Shown here: one piece after another, positions 39,419 through 49,100 of the stretch
How the letters are laid out: each line of letters begins with the position of its first letter
How positions within the stretch are numbered: the first letter of the stretch is position 1
Assembly (NCBI RefSeq): GCF_052324685.1
Contig: NC_135222.1
Location: forward strand, 8,047,373 to 8,111,372
Length of the DNA: 64,000 nt
Reading direction: 5' to 3'
Source: Brachyhypopomus gauderio
Taxonomy: Eukaryota > Chordata > Actinopteri > Gymnotiformes > Hypopomidae
Made by a program: the position numbers and the translations under genes
The notes under the pieces: model-generated
The model's input: only the letters and a program-made list of their open reading frames with translations
Told to the model about the DNA's origin: nothing
Databases searched by the model: none

Positions 39419-39559
39419 TCCAAAGCGCCTAGTTACCGGGGGTCTTTCCTCGATATCGTTACGTGAGGGTCATGCTCAAAATCGTGTAGTACATTTTTTG
39501 CCCTCAAAAAATAGGATTTCTATATAAAAAATAGTAATAAGTAATTGTTATCTGAAGTC

Positions 39560-40955
39560 ATGATGGGCGGTAGGACGAGTGCGATTGCCGCCGGCGTTGG
39601 CGCCGCGCTGTTTGTTGGCTATTGCATCTACTTCGACAGGAAAAGAAGGAGCGACCCAAACTTCAAGACCAAGCTGAGAGAACGTGAGTGTTGACCTCCA
39701 GTCCCAGTCCCAGTCCTAGTTCTAGTCCCAGTCTCTGTCCCTGTCCCAGTCCCAGTCCCAGCCTCCCCGAGAAAGAGTCCAGGCGTTGTCCTCGCCCACA
39801 CGTCCACCTGTGTGCCGTTGGTGTTAAGTCGCCTAACCAAGCTGTTTAGCTGCTTATTTATTTTCTTACCCATTAGGGCAAATACTGTGTTGGCTGGAGG
39901 ACGCTGCTGGCTAGCTAGGGTTGCTTTCTGTGTGGAGTTGGATGTTCAAAAACAGCATGCAGTTTTTCTTTAGATAAAAAACATTATCCTTAGACTACCA
40001 AGTATTTACCATTTTCAAATGAACTATTCTAGGGTTCAGTATGGCTAGGCCAAGTGATTGTCAATAACGATGGCGATGATGATCATTAAAAACTAACAGA
40101 TTGTCGCCTGCAGGGAGGAGGAAGCAGAAGGCAGCGAAAGAAAGAGCCGGATTATCAAGGGTGAGTGGACCTTCTGCCCTTGTTCCCAGCTGCTTTGCCC
40201 TATTTAGAAGGTTGGTCACTTGATTTGGTTCTGTATTAAAATCAGTTTCCAAAGATGATCAATGTGGTAAACCTCCCGATTCTCAATGCATAAAAAATAT
40301 ATAGAATAACATGTTTTAGAAATTGGGCACTAAAGCTTGTTTGTTCCTGTAGCTTCCAGATCTGAAGGATGCTGAGGCTGTTCAGAAGTTCTTCCTTGAG
40401 GAGATTCAGCTGGGGGAGGAGTTGCTGGCACAAGGTAGGAGTCTCTTAAATTACAGTAATGTTAATGCTACTGTTGCTTGTGTAGATGACAGTTACACCT
40501 AATGTATGGTCTTTTGAACTCTTCACCTGTATTTTAGGAGACTATGAGAAAGGAGTGGACCACCTGACCAATGCCATTGCAGTGTGCGGTCAACCACAGC
40601 AGCTTCTGCAGGTGCTACAACAGACCCTGCCTCCTCCCGTCTTCCAGATGCTCCTCACCAAACTGCCCACCATCAGTCAGGTGAGGACAGAGATGTTGGT
40701 TGCATTTATGTGTGAGAAGTAAACAAAGGAAGGCCCTTGTGGTATTGAGGAGTGCCCATCTTGTGACTTAAAGTGATGTGAATCCCAAAGTGTGCATTGC
40801 TGTGTATTGTTTGTAGTAGTGTTCTTATTATCATGTGGGTGATCCAGCATGAAAACAGAATGTACATTTCATGTAGTAAAAGGATGTTTTTCTTTTCTTT
40901 TTTTTTTTAGCGCATCGTCAGTGCACAGACTGTGAGTGACGATGACATTGAATAA
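39560..40955 (+). CDS. tomm20: mitochondrial import receptor subunit TOM20
   Basis: An outer-membrane receptor of the TOM complex that recognises mitochondrial presequences. Five exons are seen: 39560-39683, 40114-40160, 40353-40434, 40538-40680 and 40911-40955. They give 146 residues; the human protein has 145. An N-terminal membrane anchor (SAIAAGVGAALFVGYCIYF, residues 7-25) is followed by basic residues (DRKRRSDPNFK). The cytosolic receptor domain includes the LPDLKDAEAVQKFFLEEIQL helix and the TPR-like block that ends PPVFQMLLTKLPTISQ. The acidic C-terminus is DDDIE. Identity to vertebrate TOM20 is very high. All introns are GT-AG with consistent phase. Two tandem ATGs start the frame and I use the first. 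The long 3' UTR runs to the AATAAA signals near 42.67 kb. Confidence 0.97.
39697..39764. repeat. CAGTCC-type hexamer repeat in tomm20 intron 1
   Basis: An imperfect array of CAGTCC/CTGTCC/TAGTCC hexamers begins about 14 bp after the tomm20 exon 1 donor. The minus-strand reading is a Gly-Thr dipeptide string, which is an artefact. The donor itself is intact. Confidence 0.85.
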
Positions 40956-42690
40956 GAAGAGACCCTGTACATATGTGACACTCCCCAGCAAAATCTTCTC
41001 CCAGCTGTTTTATTTCTCCATGGTCAAATTGATCCCATTTCTTTCCATTCAGCTGAAACTCCCTTGCATAAAATTCTTAGTTTCTCTTAAAAAGGCCATA
41101 GGAGTCTGTAAATTACTCTGATAAAAGCATCAGTGTTTTTGATACATTTGTTAACCCTTGTCTTGACATGGACAGATAACGTAATGATTTAGAGGCTGTC
41201 CACACACAGGACTTCTGTGAAAATGAAAGAGAGAAAGAAACTTTACCATATTTCCATCTTTATTACATGGTGTGGATTTTGTGAGAAAATCAGCAAATGT
41301 GTGGTATTCTTTTACTGCCAAAAGTTGAGTGCGTGCATCACACAACTCACACTTTTCTAATAACCTGGTGCGCTCTCAAATATGCCTTGTTCTTGCCCAA
41401 CAGTACAGACTCTTTGCTAGCTCTGTCTCACATGTGTTGTAATCCTATAACCAAACATGTTGTTATACTGGTTAGATGGAAGATGACTGTAGCTGGGTTT
41501 TGTCCCAGTTGATGGTATGAAGTACATGAGCTAAATTTATTGATTTATGGTTATTTAATTTTAGTCAGATGTCCCCAGAGCTGACTTGTTGTGAGCTAAT
41601 TTACGTTAGCTGTAATGTCTTGTATCTGTGGTGGTTTTTTATATATACATTTTGTTTACTAATATGTGAATGTTTTTCATACATACGTCATGTGAGTAAT
41701 GAATTCCATTACCCTTGGCCTGTTCAATAGCTCCAAAAGACCCACAGGACCATTTTGAGCATGCACGCAGCCTTTCCAAACGAAAGAGCATGTCTGTGCA
41801 GGAGCGGCCGGCGTCTTGACGCGAGTAAAGTTTTGAAAACGGGAAATTTGATTGAGCAGAAAGCATGAGAGAAAAGGTTCGTGAATTGCGCTCTATCCTT
41901 TTGGCAGTAAAAAAAAAAATGCATCGATCAGTTACTGCACATGGTTCGCAATTATTTTTGTTCCACAGACAAGATGTTTACATCATCTGGTCCAATGGTT
42001 TTCGGTTCCATACCTGAGGAACAAATACTCAGCATTTCTGTGTTGTCCTCACAAACACCCAGGGCAGCTGTAGGTGGGGTAAGAGTTAAGACAATGTCGT
42101 CGTCTGACGGGCCCTAGAAAAATCGTAGAGCATTAGGTACTTTTTTTCCAATAGTTCCCAATGTAATATATTTTAATGGGATCTGAAATCCTTGGTGGCA
42201 CCTCTGCTAATACCCTTCATTACCTGATGAAAACAATCAAGTGTTGTGGGGCTGGACGCATGGGTAAATGATGCTGACAGGACTGGGACTGAAAACCCTG
42301 GTTTTACCATTACCCAGAATTCTTTTTTAAAGATCCAGATAACTCTAAATTACAATAAATATAAAGCAAAGAATTATTTAGCAAGGTAACATTGGTGCAT
42401 TGAGCTAAACAGTGTTGCCTTTAGTGGAAGTCAAGGCTACCTACACTTGTATACCATTGTAGTGGTTTGTTGCAGTAAATTATATCTTGCAAATTGAGGT
42501 TTGCACATATTCCCTGGGCCTAAATAAGAATTTTTATTCATGTCAAGTTATTTTTAATACTGTAGTGTGTCATGCATTGTTTGATACTACAGTGAAGGTG
42601 TTGGGAGTGTTGCTCTCTGTGAGGTCATTTGTAACACATCTCTGTTTTGTTTTTAAACTCAAAATAAAAGAAGAATAAACTGTGGTTCCA
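40956..42690 (+). other. tomm20: tomm20 3' UTR (predicted)
   Basis: About 1.7 kb of AT-rich, ORF-poor sequence between the tomm20 stop codon and tandem AATAAA signals at 42663-42668 and 42674-42679. Nothing else is recognised in it. The length is plausible for a TOM20 3' UTR. Confidence 0.6.
42663..42679 (+). terminator. tomm20: tomm20 polyadenylation signals
   Basis: Two AATAAA hexamers, at 42663-42668 and 42674-42679. They are the last plus-strand signals before the rbm34 stop codon at 42757. Confidence 0.6.
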
Positions 42691-42756
42691 TAATGTATTT
42701 GCCCTTCAAGTTCAGGTCCAAACATTACAAGAAGACACTGCACAAGAAAACAAACA

Positions 42757-45387
42757 TTATATGTTAACAGCTTTGCTCTTTTTCTTGGGTTTAAATTTCT
42801 TTTTCAGTCTCTGCCCTACTTTAGCGTTGGGATCTGCCATCTCTCCTGTGAAAGAGGTTGATGTTTTGTTGGCCGTTCTGGGCGGGTTCTTGAGGGGCCT
42901 TCCTTTGGCGGTGCTGTTTGCAGCATGCTTGGATCCTTTAAAGTGTCTGTTCTGGGATCCTTTGCTACTGCCTGCCCCTTTCCCGACTGGCCCAGTGGAC
43001 TTCTCCTTTTCCTTCTTCACAGATCTCTTCACCCTGATCTTCCGATCTAGCAGCTGGGAACCGTTCATCTTCAGCGCCAGCATGACTGAGTCTGTGTTCT
43101 GAAAGGACAGGAAGTGCCAACATTTTTACTCTCATCTCGTTTGATTAAAAAGGCGAATCCCACATGATGCAGAGCCGTGGCGGATAAACCACACATGATG
43201 CTCGTACCTCAAAAAGGACATAACCAAAGCCCTTTCCCAATCCAGAGTTTCGGTCCCTCACCAAACGCACCCCTCCCACCTTTCCACAATCTTCAAAGTG
43301 CTTCCGCACATGCAATTCATTAATATCTGTGAGGTAGGGAGAGGAAAGTATTACAGAGAATTTACAACAGATACCATCTCAGTGCATTCATATGCAAGAA
43401 GACCACAATGAGGCTGAGATATCCTTACCATAAGGAAGGTTGCCCACAAATATGGACCTTTTGTGGTCATGCTAAAAGATGAGAGATTAAAAGCAATGAG
43501 CACATTTGCACATTAATTTGTAAATATAGGCCAGTTGATAGCTGCCATGGGTATTAAGTGGTTTTAGGTTCACCCACTGAAGCCTTCTTGGAAACTCGAT
43601 CCACTCTGATGTAAACGTCTGTCTCGATCTCCATTCCGTTCCTACAACAACACAGTGAGGGCTTATGGCACATAGCATGACTAATGATTTCTGACATAAG
43701 TTTTTCATTCCAATGTGTCACCTTGTCATTGCATTCACGGCCCCTTCCTCATTTTTGAAGACGACGTAAGCATTGACACTTTGCTTTTTGGGGTCAACTT
43801 TGCGTCTAAATAGGAACACAAATAGCATCACTGAAAACCATTCAAACCCTTTATTTTCTGTTTAATCTTAGAGTTGAGAGAATGTAATTCATACTGAATT
43901 GTAGCTAGCTTGCGTGACATTGATGGATCTTCCCGAACCTGTAAGAGATGCCTACATCAGAAATGTACAATAAGAAAGATAAGTTAACTTTTACTTGACA
44001 CATGACAATACTTACAACTGAGCGGAATCGCACTGACTCAATGTCTCCCAGATCCTTGAATATTCTTTTCAGATCCTCAAAAAAGTAAATGAAATAGAGT
44101 TACAAACTGAAAGCATAGCTTACATTAATGTAAGGAGATAAAATGAAAAACAGAATACAAGCGCATGTGGGCACTGCAAGTTAGCTACCTCTTTTTTTAA
44201 GGTGGCAGGTAAGTTGCCCACAAACACTGTCCTTTTCAGTTTGAGTCTCTCTTCCACAAAGTTCTTCGCTGCCTTTCTTTTTCTGCCTGGATACTCCTCT
44301 TCCAGCTTTTCTCTGATGTCCAGTTGTTGAGCTTTGCGTTTGACTTTCCTTGGAATTTTTTCTACATCTTCATCGTCTGCATTTTTCAAGGCTTCTTCTC
44401 TGTACATGAAGAGGGCCGGAATTAGTTTTAAATAAGGCAAACAATTCTCAAAATTGCATTTTCCATAAAATCTCTACAATGCCGGAAACCTGTTTTGTAG
44501 AATCTTTTCATCTCTTGATTTCTCTTTTGTAATGGTCTTCTGCTTTATGGGTTCATTTCTTGGCGCATGACCAGCTGCTTGTTTTATTTGGCTGGTCTTT
44601 GGCTTAGTCTACGTATACATGGGGAAAAACATTATTACCACCAAATATCTTTATTACTCACTTTCATACATGCAGGGACTCTGACAAAATGCTCGCTGAT
44701 CTTGGTGACTTACTTTTGGGGCAGAAACAAAAACTAATGTACTCCTCGAGGATGTAGCTGAGAATAGTGAAGACAGTGCATCAGAGGCTGGTGTTGTCTG
44801 CTCTGCACACAGGCTGCTCGATACCATACCGACCACATAACCTTTGGCTTGTACAGCGTGACATTTTGCCACCTCACTGTGAGAAGAAAAGCGTGGTAAG
44901 CCCTTACAAAACCCATACACACGTTCCACAGAGTTAATGCTGAAGACAGGCGTAGGGCCAAGTTATGTGCGAGGCATATGTACAGGGTAGTTAAAGACAG
45001 GTTATAAGTTCTACAAATTACTGTTCTATCTATACTGTTCTATAAGTTCTATCATTACTCTATATTATTAATGATTAAAGTTAAAGTTAGAAATGGCAAA
45101 GAAGACTGGATGACCAAATCAAATCCCAGGAAGCAATAGCTTATAAATACAATATTACAATACTAGTAAAAATTATTATTTCTGCAGAGGAAAAACAATA
45201 AACTATGTGCTGCAGAAGTTACAGAAGTAACAAGAAGGTCCACTGTCAACATGAAAAAAACTTATTTTTTCCTTATTTGTTCCATATTTTACTCTCATCT
45301 GGTCCACTGGGCATGATTATAACAGCTATCTAACTTTTTAAACGTGTAAAAACAAATAACATACCGCTTAGCACCGTGCTTCTTCAT
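42757..45387 (-). CDS. rbm34: RNA-binding protein 34 (RBM34)
   Basis: A nucleolar RNA-binding protein with two RRMs, related to yeast Nop12. Eleven coding exons (minus, 5' to 3'): 45387-45365, 44876-44714, 44608-44490, 44399-44189, 44075-44016, 43938-43895, 43805-43722, 43641-43578, 43471-43429, 43326-43208 and 43098-42757. They give 423 residues; the human protein has 430. RRM1 (about 158-250) has RNP2 VFVGNL and an RNP1-like NAYVVF. RRM2 (about 260-336) has IFVGNL and KGFGYVLF. Residues 337-423 are a Lys/Arg-rich tail ending KKSKAVNI, which fits nucleolar targeting. Several exons are tiny: 23 coding nt in the first, then 43 and 44 nt. The start ATG lies only 24 nt after a predicted acceptor, so an upstream non-coding exon is expected. 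All phases join. Confidence 0.93.
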
Positions 45388-45766
45388 TGATTACTATGAT
45401 CCACTCGATCCCTAAGCAACTTTATCTAGTTAACCAGCTGCTAGTTCGAGCTGTTGTTTTTTTACTCAAAAACGCATATCAGGTTGAGAAAAAATAAAAC
45501 TTTGCGTATTACATTAACCAGAGAGTGCGCTACCAAAACACGTTAAGCATGTTCTTTTCTTCGTGCATCTGTTTTTGTTTCCCTTACGAACCAGTAGTTT
45601 CGCATCGTAGGTTCCTAGACATTTCTAAACATAGACTGTATTTTGCTGTACCGGCTATTTGCAAACGTAATGTCTAATATAACGAGTATGTAATTATTTA
45701 AATAAAAGCAACAATAACTTATCGTGAACGTGTTTGGTCGATGCAATAGGAAATATATAATCATAC

Positions 45767-45914
45767 CTTAGTTCCACAATCGTGTTGTTTCTTTACGGAC
45801 CAAATCATGTGCAGCGCTTCCGATTGTTTGCTCCAGTTTCCCGGTAAACGCCTGCGCGTCCTGCTACGCTGTCTTGGTTAACAGTTTTATTAAAACATTA
45901 GGAAATTGCCGAAG
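45767..45914. promoter_or_regulatory. bidirectional rbm34/tbce promoter with both first exons
   Basis: On the minus strand a donor (CTAAG|GTATGA, last exon base 45767) fits the acceptor at 45411 (CTTAG|GGATC) in front of the rbm34 ATG. On the plus strand a donor (CCGAAG|GTATGA, last exon base 45914) fits the acceptor before 46183 in front of the tbce ATG. Both non-coding first exons and the shared core promoter would therefore lie within 148 bp. The interval has an ETS-like CTTCCG, an E2F-like TTTCCCGG and CpGs, and no TATA box. The exon assignments are inference from splice signals. Confidence 0.5.
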
Positions 45915-46193
45915 GTATGATTTATGTCATTCTGATTACCTCAAAATAGTGAATCTGATTTTGGTTCACAGAACTTTATTTTAGGCGAACATGCTATTTT
46001 AAAGCAGTTATAGGTGACAGATGTGTGCGGTTAAGTTAAGTATATGTTTGACATGGGCGTCTTCCGAGTCCCCATTCCGAGTAGTTCCCATTACTGTAGT
46101 TCATTCTAGATATGATTCATGTAGTGTTTTCCTTTCCCGAACGAGTCCCACCCATCCTCATCTCCACCCTGTCTAATCGCAGTGTGGTATCAG

Positions 46194-49100
46194 ATGAAGA
46201 TCATAGAGCAGGAGCGGGGCCAGGTGTCCCCGGAGGTCCCCGAGGACGCAGTGGGAAGGCGGGTGTCCTGCGAGGGGCAGCGAGCCACTGTGCGATACGT
46301 CGGAACGGTTCCCCCAACAACAGGTGTGATCGATGTCGCACTTTGCACGAATCATATTAGCGTGTGGTTTTTTCTATTCACTTTGTTTGTTGTAATACAT
46401 GTTTTTAAGGTTTGTGGCTTGGTGTGGAGTGGGACAACCCAGACAGAGGCAAACACGATGGACGCCATGAAGGGGTTCGATATTTCACATGCAGGTAGTG
46501 ATCCTGGTTAGTGACTACTGTCGCGGAAATTTGAACCGTAATGGTGAGCAAGAACAGTCAGCAGCAGTTGGATATGGTATTAAAGTAAAATAGAAAGTTT
46601 ATTAAAGACAAAAGATAGAGAAATAGAAGGGTGGATAGATCCAGAGATCTCCGTTACACACACTCAAGAGCGTCGGCAAGAGAGAGCTGCCCCCCACCCC
46701 CTCACAGACCACAGTTTTATATTATTCTGCTACATACACTTCTGTGACATGTGACATCACCCCTCCCCTGCCAGGGTCCTCGGGCCAAGGTCTCCTTGTT
46801 CTTCCGGTTCGCCAGGCATCAGACACGTCAGATATACTAACATTCTGACATCTGAAGCCCTAATCAACAGGCCTGAGACCTTCAGGACTGTCTGTCTTCA
46901 ACTCACAACGAGTACTACTAGAAAGAGGAGAGAGAGAGAGAGAGAGAGAGACTACAGGACTGCAGAGCATACACTGATCAAAGTGACCTAGGCCTGACAT
47001 ATGTTTAATATACCTTAATAAAGTGATTTCCTTTCCAATTATTACTAATAGTGGTCAATACATACATGAATACTGATGAATATGATTACAGACCAAATGT
47101 AAATTTTGCCCCGACATTACTCGTTACAGAAGTGGGTGAGACCAATTTGGGTCAGACAGAGAGAACATGTGTATTTGATTACAAAACTGGTCATAGGTTA
47201 GCATAGTATGGTCATGTATGTGTGTGTGTTTGTTGATTCCTGTCTCACAAGGCACCCAACAGGAGGGTCTTTTGTTCGACCTAAAAAAAGTAGCTTTGGG
47301 ATGGACTTTCTGACAGCAGTGAAACATCGTTATGAGATGGGTCTGGACCAGGCTATTGGAAACGAGGTGATGATCTCCACCAAGACTGTGAAAATGGTTG
47401 GCTTTGAGTCGATTGTGGAAAAACAGAGGCAAGTACAAGACCTCATATGTGGATATTGCACAGAATACAAATCGAATAAACAACTATCTTGTAGAGTGTA
47501 GGTGAGATTCTTGCAACTAAACTTTGACATTTGATGGTCAGATGTATAAACAAAAAGAGCACCCAAAGGGTGTGTTGAGTGTTGACTGCATTCATGCATG
47601 CTGCCGTCTTGAAACAGATCCTCATCAATGTGTTTTTATTTCAGAGTGGAAAATCTAACGGAGATAGCTCTCACAGACTGTGAAGTGTCTGGTCCAGGCC
47701 CTGAAAATGAAATCAGGGAAAATACGCCCAGTATCCTTTTCAGGGCAAAGATCATCTTCCAGAAAAGCGTTTTATTGAGTTATATGTGGTTGTTAGTATG
47801 GCTGTGGAATTCTCCTATAACACTGTTTCTAAGATGCCATTTCTGTGGATCTCTCTGGAAGTCTTCTGAGCTCCTGGGAGACTGTGGCAGCCATAACCGA
47901 GCAGCTAGAAGAACTGCAGATACTTTTCCTGAAGTAAGCATCCACCCACTCATCCACCCACCCATCCAACCACCCATCCAGTTTATTCATTCAGTCGTCA
48001 CCTATCTGATCCTCAGTCCATTTACTCATTCATCTTTATTTCATTCAGGCATTTCAGTGGTAATACCAATATCGGGGTCCTGTGTGAAGCACTATTCTCA
48101 GCAGGTGTAGGTTAGGCTTGCTGGCTCCGGTGTCACTGTAACACTACTTGGCTCTCAGATTGCTTTATTCGTTTTCCTTCATAGCCATAATCGACTGAGG
48201 ATCACTTTGAACCCTTCCAGCCTCAGCCATGCCTTCTCCAAAATAAGAGTCTTGTCTCTCAACAGCTGTGCTGTCACCTGGCCTCAGGTAGGGGGCCACA
48301 AAAACACACCCGCTCAGTGTGATACATTTATTGTTGTTTCAGCTCGGTCACCTATAAAATACCTCCATGACACGTAAAATAAATGACCCATCTGCTGACT
48401 TATGTGTTGCATTTAAGGATAGAGGGTTTAAATACATGAATAGATATGTCTTATTCTCTTAATGTTGACCGAGATGTCTCTCTTTTGCTTCACTCTTTCT
48501 ATTGACTTTGACAGGTGCTCCAGTGCGCCACCATGTGGCCAAAAATAGAAGAGCTTTTTCTAAATGATAACAACATCACAGAATTAGAGAGGTGAGTTGA
48601 TGCAGGAACTTTTTTAATTAATGAATTTTTGCCTATGGCAGATTGTTTCCTGCCTGTTAGACTGATATCACTGGTACAGGGATTCAGACACTGCCATTAA
48701 AAGAATCTTTTGTTGTGTCTTTCCAGGCCAGTAGATGTGTTGCAGGGTTTGAAGGTTCTGGACTTGTCCAACAATAATTTAGTCCAGGAGAGTTTACCAG
48801 AAATATCAAATCTGTCCAGGTAAAATCAATATATTCAAAATCTATTTAAAAACTTTGATCTAGCATAATGGTTTACATATACTGTACATATACTGTAGCC
48901 CAGTAGCGAACCGTGACCATTATACCTGGGCCCGCTTTAGATGTCGATTGTCCTAAAGAATATTTTTAGGGCATAGAGGGCCCTGACGGTTCCCCACTGC
49001 TGTAGCCTATATATAAAATCATACATACATACATATATCTTTTTGTGAAAGCACAGGTTGGAAACACTGAACCTCTCCAGTGCAGGACTTTCTGTCATCC

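Noticed and set aside
46112-46193. Upstream plus-strand frame starting at 46112 as an alternative tbce start
   Set aside because: It is in a different frame from the CAP-Gly coding frame. The acceptor before 46183 indicates this stretch is intron.
47124-47483. Minus-strand 119-codon frame over tbce exon 3
   Set aside because: It is antisense to a well-supported coding exon and has no similarity that I recognise.
47940-47990. CCATCCAC-type repeat resembling a spaced array
   Set aside because: It is a degenerate (CCAYCCAC)n microsatellite in a tbce intron, with no unique spacers, so not a CRISPR array.
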